From NCBI GenBank assembly GCA_013360535.1, contig JABWBL010000208.1, positions 1 to 6,368 on the forward strand: 6,368 nt of DNA. The letters are read 5' to 3'. The notes under the pieces were generated by a model. That model saw only the letters and a list, made by a program, of their open reading frames with translations. It was not told the DNA's origin and searched no databases. Origin of the DNA: Planctomycetaceae bacterium. GTDB lineage: Bacteria; Planctomycetota; UBA1135; GCA-002686595. The translations under genes were made by a program, and so were the position numbers. Of this stretch, positions 1 to 5,734 are shown piece by piece (the stretch's first letter is position 1; each line of letters opens with the position of its first letter).

Positions 1-1
1 A

Positions 2-1066
2 GCGACCGGGGCCGGCCGCCTGATGAAGGCGACCGGCCCCGCACAATTCAAACCTGTCAGCGTGATCCGTCAGGAGTGCTTGACAGGTCCACCCATATCG
101 GGCCTGACGGTGCTCTCGGCCGCGCGCCACCGCAACAAGCTGCGTGTCGGCCACCTGCGTGGAAACCGCTTCGTGTTGCGGTTGCGCGGCTGCGGCGCGG
201 CGCAACTGCCTGCCGCACGCGCGATCCTCGACGTGCTCACGCGGCGTGGCGTGCCGAATTACTTCGGCGAGCAACGCTTCGGCGCGCGTGGCGACACATG
301 GCGCATCGGCAAGGCGCTGCTTCGCGGCGACCACGCCGAAGCGGTTGCGTGGATCGCGGGCCGCGCGGGTCCGCACGACAAGGGCCGCATCCTCAAGGCG
401 CGGCAGCTGTACGACGCCGGCGACTACATGGGGGCGTCCGAGGCGTGGCCCGGCGGCTTCCGGCCGTGCATTCGCCTGTGTCGGGCGATGGCGAAGAGCG
501 GCGGCAACGCGAAACGCGCGCTGCACGCGCTCGACCGCAACTTCCTGCGCTTCTACACGTCGGCCTACCAGTCGCGGCTCTTCAACGACGTCGTCGCGGC
601 GCGCCTCGAGCACCTCGACGAGGTCGAGCTCGGCGACCTCGCGTGGCTGCACCGCAACGGCGCGGTGTTCCTGGTCAAGGAACTCGAGCTCGAGCGCGAA
701 CGTGCGATCAAGCTCGAGATTTCCGCGAGCGGCCCGCTGTTCGGCGCGCGCATGAGCGTGCCGCAGGGGCGCCCGGCGGAGATCGAGGCGGAGGTGCTCG
801 CACGCGAAGGGCAGGACGCGGAAGTCTTCGCGCGGCCCGGTCCGCTGCAGTGGCAGGGGAGCCGGCGCCCGCTGCGTTTCCCGCTCGGCGAATCGACGGT
901 CGAAGCCGGGCTCGACGAGCACGGCGAGTTCCTCGAGCTCGGCTTCACGCTGCCGCCGGGCTGTTACGCGACGAGCGTGCTGCGCGAGCTGCTCGACGAC
1001 TCGCGGACGAGCGAACTGGACGACGTCGAGCCCGACGAAAGCGATCCGTCCGAGCTCGACGAATAG
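2..1066 (+). CDS. truD: tRNA pseudouridine(13) synthase TruD, 5'-partial, apparent frame errors near its 5' end
   Basis: TruD converts uridine 13 of certain tRNAs to pseudouridine in the cytoplasm. From about base 98 the frame matches the family clearly: ARHRNKLRVGHLRGNRF (122-172), GVPNYFGEQRFG (248-283, with the family's Asn-Tyr-Phe motif), YQSRLFND (around 566-589) and the C-terminal LPPGCYATSVLRELL (950-994). The segment between the second and third motifs, and the variable region after the third, correspond to the TruD-specific insertion. The protein ends in an acidic Asp/Glu/Ser tail. The frame is open from base 2, so the ATG at 23 is probably not the true start; the family has about 60-80 more residues upstream. 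The catalytic-Asp block (usual pattern KDxxAxTxQ) is not readable in one frame: K lies at 26-28, but DRPRTIQT is in the other frame at 31-54. This suggests indels from sequencing error or gene decay. The gene ends 3 bases before the convergent DinB gene. The family call is secure; the state of the 5' end is not. Confidence 0.9.
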   Translation, partial: ATGAGRLMKATGPAQFKPVSVIRQECLTGPPISGLTVLSAARHRNKLRVGHLRGNRFVLRLRGCGAAQLPAARAILDVLTRRGVPNYFGEQRFGARGDTWRIGKALLRGDHAEAVAWIAGRAGPHDKGRILKARQLYDAGDYMGASEAWPGGFRPCIRLCRAMAKSGGNAKRALHALDRNFLRFYTSAYQSRLFNDVVAARLEHLDEVELGDLAWLHRNGAVFLVKELELERERAIKLEISASGPLFGARMSVPQGRPAEIEAEVLAREGQDAEVFARPGPLQWQGSRRPLRFPLGESTVEAGLDEHGEFLELGFTLPPGCYATSVLRELLDDSRTSELDDVEPDESDPSELDE

Positions 1067-1069
1067 CGC

Positions 1070-1804
1070 TCACTCCTCCGGCTCGGGGTGCGCTTCCGCG
1101 TGCCGCTTGCGCCACTCCCACAGGCCAAAACCGGCCTGCTGCGACAGCGGTTGGCCGAGCGCACGCGCCACGAGGCAGATCTGCCCGCGGTGGTGCGCCT
1201 CGTGCGCCATCGCGTAGGCCACGAAGTTGACGACGTCGGGCTTGAAGTCCTTCAGCCGACCGCCGTCGGCGAGCGACTGGCGCAGCAACGCGACCATCGC
1301 GACGGAGCTCTGCGCCAGCGCCTCGCGCGCCTGCTCGAGCGTCGCGCCCTCGCGGTTGAGCTTCGCCGGCACCGCACTGCCCGGCGCGTGGCTCGCGAGC
1401 CACAGCAGCCGCACGTTGTGGATGTGGCACACGATGCCGCGCACGGTGCGTCCCTTGCCGATCGGAGCGGGGCTCGACCAGGCTTCGGGTGCGAGCTCCT
1501 CGAGCAGGAACTGATGGATGCGCTCGTGCGTCTGCCACGCCTCGACGAGCGCCGGGCCAAGCTCGACGGGCGCCTTGCCGCGGCGCGCCTTCTTGGGCTC
1601 CGCAGCCGCCGCGACCGGTTCGGGCACGGGCGTGCTGTCGGAGTCGAGCTCCTCTTCCTCGCGCTCTTCGCGCGCGCTGGCCTTCGCGGCCCGCGCCTTC
1701 GGATTCACCTTGGCCTGGGCCTTGCCCTTGCCCTTGCCATGTTTCACCTTCGCGTCACCCGACTTCGACACGGACTTCTTCGTCGCCAAGCTGGCCTCTC
1801 GCAT
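1070..1804 (-). CDS. DinB/YfiT-fold putative metalloenzyme with charged N-terminal extension
   Basis: This 244-residue protein has two parts. Residues 1 to about 78 are low-complexity: a Lys/Ala/Gly-rich basic stretch (7-42, including GKGKGK), then an acidic run (EEREEEELDSDS, 46-57), then a Pro/Ala linker. Residues about 79-244 look like a DinB-like four-helix bundle, with CHIHNVRLLWL (126-136) and HEAHHRGQICLVARALGQPL (201-220). The candidate metal ligands are His127 or His129, His201 and His205, the usual DinB His triad with HxxxHRGQ. Family members include thiol-dependent S-transferases and damage-inducible proteins of unknown activity; substrate and role cannot be told here. The frame is open upstream to an ATG at 1976-1978, but I chose the ATG at 1802-1804. 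The longer version would cover the whole intergenic region and overlap the cytochrome gene's ribosome binding site, and its extra residues look like non-coding translation. No clear Shine-Dalgarno precedes 1804, so the start is moderately certain. Confidence 0.8.
   Translation of the reverse strand: MREASLATKKSVSKSGDAKVKHGKGKGKAQAKVNPKARAAKASAREEREEEELDSDSTPVPEPVAAAAEPKKARRGKAPVELGPALVEAWQTHERIHQFLLEELAPEAWSSPAPIGKGRTVRGIVCHIHNVRLLWLASHAPGSAVPAKLNREGATLEQAREALAQSSVAMVALLRQSLADGGRLKDFKPDVVNFVAYAMAHEAHHRGQICLVARALGQPLSQQAGFGLWEWRKRHAEAHPEPEE
1721..1738. repeat. Three perfect tandem CTTGCC hexamers inside the DinB-family gene
   Basis: CTTGCC is repeated three times without interruption on the + strand. 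On the - strand it encodes the Gly-Lys pairs (GKGKGK, residues 24-29) of the basic N-terminal extension. The unit is six bases, so slippage would change the tail by two residues without shifting the frame. Confidence 0.75.
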
Positions 1805-1980
1805 GGGGGAACTTTCGCGCCGCGAAGCGTAGCGACTGCGGAGCTCTCCGCACGTCCGCACTCGTACGAACTGTTCCCACTGTTGGGTACGGATCTCGGC
1901 CCTTCTCTCGTTCCCAGATCGAGCCTCTAACCTCCCCACCCTGACCCGCCGGTCTTGCGGGAACCTTTCAAGGAACATTC
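1805..1980. promoter_or_regulatory. Divergent intergenic region upstream of the cbb3 oxidase operon and the DinB gene
   Basis: This 176-base gap lies between the start codons of two divergent genes, so it should hold promoters for both. It holds a perfect inverted repeat (1837-1852) overlapping a direct repeat, a small potential hairpin with arms CCCGC (1945-1949) and GCGGG (1957-1961), and the operon's ribosome binding site AAGGA (1970-1974), six bases before the ATG at 1981. I found no convincing -35/-10 pair on either strand and no FNR-type TTGAT-N4-ATCAA box, which would be a common site for oxygen control of cbb3 oxidase operons. Its promoter role is inferred from gene layout only. Confidence 0.6.
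1837..1861. repeat. Inverted repeat with overlapping direct repeat; candidate operator
   Basis: TGCGGA (1837-1842) and TCCGCA (1847-1852) form perfect six-base arms around GCTC. TCCGCAC then occurs twice in direct orientation, at 1847-1853 and 1855-1861, one base apart. The element sits 32 bases upstream of the DinB start and about 120 bases upstream of the oxidase operon start, where a dimeric repressor or activator could act on either. It could also be chance in GC-rich DNA. Confidence 0.4.
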
Positions 1981-3075
1981 ATGGCCACCTCACTCAGAAG
2001 CCGGGCAGGTCTTCGGGCCGCTCGAGGAAGCAGGGGATCCGCGGCGTTCAGCGGCCTCCTGTGGCTCCTCGCGTTGGCGCTCTTCGTCGCGCCCTTCCTG
2101 CGCTCCGCGGACAACATCGGCAGCTACGAAGGCGACTTCGGGCGCGATGTCGTCAAGGACAACGACGAGGACAAGATCGACCTGCCGTTCGGAGTCGACG
2201 TCGCCAACTACGAGAAGGAATTTGGCGCCGGGCTCGCGAAGCACATCGCGGACGCGAGCGAGCAGTACTTCGGCCTCGAGTCGCCGTGGCTGCGCGACTC
2301 GGGCGCCGTGGAATTCCTGCGCATCCCCTCGGGCCAGCAGAACTTCCAGATCCACTGCATCGGCTGCCACGGCGAGATCGGTGACGGCGGCGGCCCCGCG
2401 GCGCGCTACCTCAACCCGCGCCCGCGCAACTTCCGCAAGGGGCTCTACAAGTTCACGTCGACCGACGCGGCCTCGCGCCCGCAGCGTCGCGACCTGTTCC
2501 AGACCATCACGCGCGGCCTCGCGGGCTCCTCGATGCCCGAGTTCCGCCTCGTCAACGAGGAGAAGCGCTGGGACCTCGTCGAGTACGTGCGCTGGCTCTC
2601 GATGAAGGGCGAGTTCGAGCAGGTGATGCTCGACGACGCCTACGAGAACGAGGAGCTGCCCGACGCCAAGGAGATCGCGGAGATCGTGATCAAGCGTTGG
2701 CACCCCGCGCACCTGCGCTCGATCTTCCCCGGCGTCAACGAGACGCCCTACGACGCAGCGAGCGTCGAGCGGGGTCGCGCCTACTTCAACGACGTCGCCA
2801 AGGGCAGCTGCTATTCCTGCCACGGCGCGGGCGGCAAGGGCGACGGCCCGACGGCCGGCGACTACGAGGACGACTGGGGTTACCCGATCCGTCCGCGTGA
2901 CCTGACCGCCGGCACGTTCCGCGCCGGTTCCGAAGGCGTCGACCTGTACCGCACGATCGCGGCGGGCATCAAGGGAACCCCGATGGGCTCGTTCGAGGGC
3001 GCGCTCAAGCCGGAAGAGATCTGGGACCTCGTCCACTTCATCCAGTCGCTCTCGCGCAAGGAGCCCCTCAAGTGA
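1981..3075 (+). CDS. Membrane-anchored diheme cytochrome c of the cbb3 oxidase operon
   Basis: This 364-residue electron carrier is probably tethered to the outer face of the cytoplasmic membrane. An Arg-rich N-terminus (6-18) precedes one hydrophobic segment (about 21-40), which could be an uncleaved anchor or a signal peptide. Two class I cytochrome c domains follow. Domain 1 (about 108-208) has heme motif CIGCH (126-130), the run LNPRPRNFRKGLYKF, and likely axial ligand Met185 in SSMPEF. Domain 2 (about 260-358) has CYSCH (277-281), HGAGGKGDGP after it, and likely ligand Met335 in GTPMGSF. Residues 41-107 and the acidic linker at 211-235 have no motif I recognise. The ATG at 1981 has a good ribosome binding site, AAGGA, six bases upstream. 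The stop overlaps the ccoN start. As the only diheme cytochrome here and the first gene of the operon, it may act in place of CcoP. That is inference; it could instead be a separate electron donor to the oxidase. Confidence 0.92.
   Translation: MATSLRSRAGLRAARGSRGSAAFSGLLWLLALALFVAPFLRSADNIGSYEGDFGRDVVKDNDEDKIDLPFGVDVANYEKEFGAGLAKHIADASEQYFGLESPWLRDSGAVEFLRIPSGQQNFQIHCIGCHGEIGDGGGPAARYLNPRPRNFRKGLYKFTSTDAASRPQRRDLFQTITRGLAGSSMPEFRLVNEEKRWDLVEYVRWLSMKGEFEQVMLDDAYENEELPDAKEIAEIVIKRWHPAHLRSIFPGVNETPYDAASVERGRAYFNDVAKGSCYSCHGAGGKGDGPTAGDYEDDWGYPIRPRDLTAGTFRAGSEGVDLYRTIAAGIKGTPMGSFEGALKPEEIWDLVHFIQSLSRKEPLK
3058..3063 (+). promoter_or_regulatory. Ribosome binding site fixing the GTG start of ccoN
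   Basis: AAGGAG lies inside the last codons of the diheme cytochrome gene, eight bases before the GTG at 3072. It supports the non-ATG start and translational coupling through the GTGA overlap. Confidence 0.75.
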
Positions 3076-4517
3076 GCGCTTCCACCACGCTCGCCGCCCA
3101 CGGCGACCCGCTCGTCAACTACCGCCTGATCAAGGCGCACATCTTCGCCGGTGCGGTGGCGCTCTCGATCAGCATGATCGCGGGCTTCCTGTACTCGCTG
3201 CAGTTCGTCGGCTACTTCCCGCTCGGGCACGACAACTGGATGCTCACGCCCGGGCACATGCGCCTCCTGCACACGAACATGGCCGCCTATGGCTGGCTCG
3301 TGAACGGGTTCACGGCGATGCTGTACTACGTCGTGCCGCGCCTGACGGGCTACAAGGTCCTGTCGGACAAGCTCGGCGGCCTGATCTTCGCCGCCTGGCA
3401 GCTCATCCTCGCGCTGTCCATCGTCGGGTACCTGACCGACAAGGCGCAGGCGATCGAGTGGGGCGAGACGCCGACCGGCTTCCGCCCGGGCACGTTCGAG
3501 ATGAACTTCGTGCCGGTCGACCTGCTGGTCGTCGTCGGCGCGGTGCTCGTGATCGTCCAGTTCATGGTCCCGATCTACAAGGCGCGCGACCAGAAGTTCT
3601 ACGTGACGCTGTGGTACTTCACCGCCGGCCTCGTGTGGCTCGCGCTGACGTACCTGATGGGCAACATCATGCCGGAGTGGATGCTCCCCGGTGCCGCGGG
3701 CGCCGCGACCACGGGCCTGTTCATCCACGACCTCGTCGGCCTGTACGTGACGCCGATGGGCTGGGGCATGATGTACTTCTTCGTGCCGCTGATCCTGCGC
3801 CGCCCGATCTGGAGCCACTCGCTCTCGGTCATCGGCTTCTGGGCGCTCGCGTTCTTCTATCCGCTCGGCGGCGTGCACCACTTCCTGATCTCGCCGATCC
3901 CCGACTACGTCGAGTTCGGCGCGATCACGACGACGATCGCGATCGAGGTGGTCGTCACGACCGTCGTGGTCAACTTCTTCATGACGCTGCGCGGCCGCTG
4001 GAGCGCGCTCCGCACCAGCATGGCCATCCGCTGGTTCTATGTCGGCGCGGTGTTCTACTTCATCACCTGCCTGCAGTGCGCCTTCCAGGTGACCTGGCTC
4101 TTCCAGCGCGTGATCCACTTCACCGACTGGGTCGTCGGCCACGCTCACCTGATCATGTTCGGCGTGTTCACGTTCTGGCTGTTCGGCGTGATCGAGTGGC
4201 TCTGGCCGCGCGTGTGCAAGCGCGAGTGGTACTCGCAGACGCTGCGCGGCTGGCACTTCTGGCTGTGGTCGGTGGGCGTGATGATCATGTTCTTCGACCT
4301 GATGATCGCCGGCCTCGTGCACGGCTTCATGCAGCGTGACCTGAACGACTGGTCGGACATCCTGCGGATGTCGGAGCCGTTCTGGTGGGTGCGCGCCTTC
4401 TCGGGCGTGATGATCCTCGTGGGCCTGTTCTGCGCCCTCTACAACATGTTCATGACGGCCAAGGCCGGCGCGGCGTACCAGGAAGAGAAGCACTACATCC
4501 CGGCCAACGCCGACTGA
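3072..4517 (+). CDS. ccoN: cbb3-type cytochrome c oxidase subunit I (CcoN/FixN)
   Basis: This is the catalytic subunit that reduces O2 to water in the inner membrane with proton uptake. It has 481 residues and about 12 hydrophobic segments, the family's usual size. Visible ligands: His67 (LLHTN) and His359 for low-spin heme b; His219 (FIHDLVG), His269 and His270 (GGVHH) for CuB; His357 (GHAHL) for high-spin heme b3. Tyr263 sits six residues before His269, the spacing of the His-linked catalytic tyrosine in C-family oxidases. This pattern, with HDLVG and GHAHL rather than the proteobacterial HNAVG and GHVHS, marks a divergent CcoN branch. Where proteobacterial CcoN usually has Phe-Glu-Gly-Pro before the TDW-x2-GH motif, I align Gln335. 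The GTG start overlaps the previous stop (GTGA) and has AAGGAG eight bases upstream. ccoO follows after 21 bases. The related NorB family is less likely, given the catalytic Tyr and the CcoO partner. Confidence 0.97.
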   Translation: MSASTTLAAHGDPLVNYRLIKAHIFAGAVALSISMIAGFLYSLQFVGYFPLGHDNWMLTPGHMRLLHTNMAAYGWLVNGFTAMLYYVVPRLTGYKVLSDKLGGLIFAAWQLILALSIVGYLTDKAQAIEWGETPTGFRPGTFEMNFVPVDLLVVVGAVLVIVQFMVPIYKARDQKFYVTLWYFTAGLVWLALTYLMGNIMPEWMLPGAAGAATTGLFIHDLVGLYVTPMGWGMMYFFVPLILRRPIWSHSLSVIGFWALAFFYPLGGVHHFLISPIPDYVEFGAITTTIAIEVVVTTVVVNFFMTLRGRWSALRTSMAIRWFYVGAVFYFITCLQCAFQVTWLFQRVIHFTDWVVGHAHLIMFGVFTFWLFGVIEWLWPRVCKREWYSQTLRGWHFWLWSVGVMIMFFDLMIAGLVHGFMQRDLNDWSDILRMSEPFWWVRAFSGVMILVGLFCALYNMFMTAKAGAAYQEEKHYIPANAD

Positions 4518-4538
4518 TCCCACGGAGAATCCAGCACC

Positions 4539-5165
4539 ATGGAACGTTTCTACACACTGGTCTTCATCGCGGGCGTCGGCTGCTTCGCCATCGCCTTCCT
4601 GCTCTCGATGATCTTCCCGTGGATGAGCCTCTACAGCTACCACGGCATGGACTACCAGACGCTCGCGCAGCTCGCGGAGAAGCCGAGCCTGGAGTTCGTG
4701 CAGCTCTCGGAGAAGTTCCCCGAGAGCTTCAAGGAGCACTACGGCACCGTCTCGCCGGAGAGCTACGCCAAGGCGCTGCAGCGCGGCCGCGACGTCTACG
4801 TCGGTCAGGCCTGCTGGCACTGCCACAGCCAGTACGTGCGCGTCGTCTCGAACGAGCACGTCCGCTGGGGCGCGCCGTCGAGCGCGCAGGAGTACCAGAA
4901 CGCGCTCAACCAGCCCCACCTGTGGGGCACGCGCCGCGTCGGTCCCGACCTTGCCCGCGAAGGCGGCAAGAAGACCAACGACTGGCACATCGCGCACTTC
5001 ATCAACCCCAAGAGCGTCGTGCCGCACTCGGTCATGCCGCCGTACCCCTTCTACTTCGACGAGAAGGGCGTGCCGAACGCCGATGGCTTCGCGCTCGTCA
5101 CCTACCTGCAGTGGCTGGGCACCGTGCAAGCGGGCATCCCGGTCGCGGAACGGGTGACGCCGTGA
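4539..5165 (+). CDS. ccoO: cbb3-type cytochrome c oxidase subunit II, monoheme cytochrome c (CcoO/FixO)
   Basis: CcoO passes electrons through a single heme c to the low-spin heme b of CcoN. This copy has 208 residues, close to the usual length. Residues 5-28 form one membrane anchor, followed by an outward-facing domain. The heme motif is CWHCH (92-96), followed by SQYVR, similar to the family's CHSQ-x-(I/V)RP. HLWGTRRVGPDLAREGG (127-143), NDWHIAHFINP (147-157) and VVPHSVMPPYP (160-170) are hallmark CcoO blocks, with Met166 as the likely sixth heme ligand. The ATG at 4539 is preceded by GGAGA (4524-4528) at a 10-base spacing. The stop overlaps the next gene's GTG in a GTGA junction. Its place directly after ccoN is the standard order. 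Confidence 0.96.
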   Translation: MERFYTLVFIAGVGCFAIAFLLSMIFPWMSLYSYHGMDYQTLAQLAEKPSLEFVQLSEKFPESFKEHYGTVSPESYAKALQRGRDVYVGQACWHCHSQYVRVVSNEHVRWGAPSSAQEYQNALNQPHLWGTRRVGPDLAREGGKKTNDWHIAHFINPKSVVPHSVMPPYPFYFDEKGVPNADGFALVTYLQWLGTVQAGIPVAERVTP

Positions 5166-5506
5166 GCACGAACCCCAACCTGCCGGCGAGCAAGCAGCCG
5201 CTGTCGCGCCGCCGGTGGCGCACGATCCACGTGGTCTTCACGGCCGTGTGTCTCGCCGCCGGCTGCATGTTCTTCTTCAAGCTCCACGAGTTCCTCCGCA
5301 CGATCAAGAAGGACGAGCTCGCGGGCTTCGCGTTCGACCCGATCCTGACCTACGGGTTCGTGGCGGTCGGGTTCTTCCTGCTGCTCGTGTGGGCGTTCCT
5401 CACCGGGCAGTTCAAGGATGTCGAGAAGACCAAGCACGAGATGCTCGACCGCGTGTTCCGTCAGGAGCGCGAGGAAGGGCTCAACTTCGGGGAGGATTTC
5501 CAGTGA
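5162..5506 (+). CDS. Small two-span membrane protein of the cbb3 operon with CcoS-like C-terminal half
   Basis: This 114-residue protein has a hydrophilic N-terminus, a first membrane segment (about 21-39), a charged loop (KLHEFLRTIKKDE, 40-52), a second segment (about 61-81) and a charged cytoplasmic-looking tail ending in EDFQ. Directly after the second segment comes GQFKDVEKTKHEML (82-95). It resembles the GQFDDLE-type motif that follows the single membrane helix of CcoS, a cbb3 maturation protein, but CcoS is only about 50-70 residues with one span. I infer a CcoS-like or oxidase-accessory role and do not recognise the first half. The GTG at 5162 was chosen because it forms a GTGA overlap with the ccoO stop and begins Met-Ser like the neighbouring GTG genes. 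Its ribosome binding site is weak (GGAA at 5147-5150). The frame stays open far upstream, but that part is only the shadow of ccoO and ccoN. Confidence 0.75.
   Translation: MSTNPNLPASKQPLSRRRWRTIHVVFTAVCLAAGCMFFFKLHEFLRTIKKDELAGFAFDPILTYGFVAVGFFLLLVWAFLTGQFKDVEKTKHEMLDRVFRQEREEGLNFGEDFQ
5491..5495 (+). promoter_or_regulatory. Ribosome binding site fixing the GTG start at 5503
   Basis: GGAGG lies seven bases before the GTG at 5503, inside the end of the previous gene. It supports this very short gene being translated, and its start at the GTGA overlap. Confidence 0.75.
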
Positions 5507-5688
5507 GCGAGCAAGAAACCGACAGCCGTCAGCACGACCCGGGTTTCGGCCACGGGGGCGTGCCCTGGTACCTGATGCTCTTCTACGTCGCGTTCCTCGT
5601 GTTTTTCACGTGGTACACGCTCGAGTACCAGCTGCCCGACTACCTGCAGAAGGGGCCGGTGAAGCCGGCCGCCGAGGTCGTCAAGTAG
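5503..5688 (+). CDS. Small single-span membrane protein of the cbb3 operon (CcoQ- or CcoP-anchor-like)
   Basis: This 61-residue protein has a polar N-terminus containing HDPGFGHGG (11-19), one hydrophobic helix with the aromatic-rich entry PWYLMLFYV (about 21-40), then EYQLPDYLQKGP and a short tail. Two readings are possible. It could fill the place of CcoQ/FixQ, a roughly 50-70-residue single-span stabilising subunit. Alternatively, the Pro-Trp-rich entry into a helix ending in a Tyr motif resembles the N-terminal anchor of CcoP (typically LPRWW...LFY), which would make it a detached CcoP anchor. Neither is certain, since such short helices carry little signal. The GTG start forms a GTGA overlap with the previous stop and has GGAGG seven bases upstream. 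The copper ATPase gene begins 46 bases after its stop, with no terminator-like hairpin between them. Confidence 0.78.
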   Translation: MSEQETDSRQHDPGFGHGGVPWYLMLFYVAFLVFFTWYTLEYQLPDYLQKGPVKPAAEVVK

Positions 5689-5734
5689 CTCGTTCCAGCG
5701 CGCGTCCGGCGGAGTACGCTCTCGCCCGCGCACC

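Noticed and set aside
1050..1086. Possible bidirectional terminator: CCGAGC (1050-1055) pairing with GCTCGG (1081-1086) between the convergent genes
   Set aside because: The loop is about 25 bases, there is no T-run on either side, and both arms lie inside coding sequence; likely chance.
76..1230. 384-codon + strand frame overlapping truD
   Set aside because: It is Arg/Ala/Pro-rich without motifs, out of frame with TruD. Only its first few residues after base 64 look TruD-derived, and that is covered by the frameshift finding.
1945..1961. CCCGC/GCGGG hairpin just before the oxidase operon as an attenuator
   Set aside because: Five base pairs with a seven-base loop is weak in GC-rich DNA, and there is no T-run or leader peptide; noted only as part of the intergenic region.
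1805..1978. Upstream extension of the DinB-family gene to the ATG at 1976-1978
   Set aside because: It would fill the whole divergent promoter region and overlap the cytochrome gene's ribosome binding site, and it has an Arg-rich composition unlike the rest of the protein.
1990..3036. 348-codon open frame on the - strand opposite the diheme cytochrome
   Set aside because: Same shadow pattern; the + strand frame has two CXXCH motifs with matching Met ligands and a good ribosome binding site.
2880..5129. 749-codon open frame on the - strand across ccoN and ccoO
   Set aside because: It is antisense to genes with clear heme and copper ligands. Its translation is dominated by His/Arg/Glu/Asp/Val with no domain, which is typical of a shadow frame in GC-rich DNA.
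4385..5161. Upstream extension of the 114-residue gene's frame through ccoN and ccoO
   Set aside because: This part translates to an Arg/Pro/Ala-rich shadow of ccoN and ccoO; the membrane protein proper begins at the GTGA overlap.
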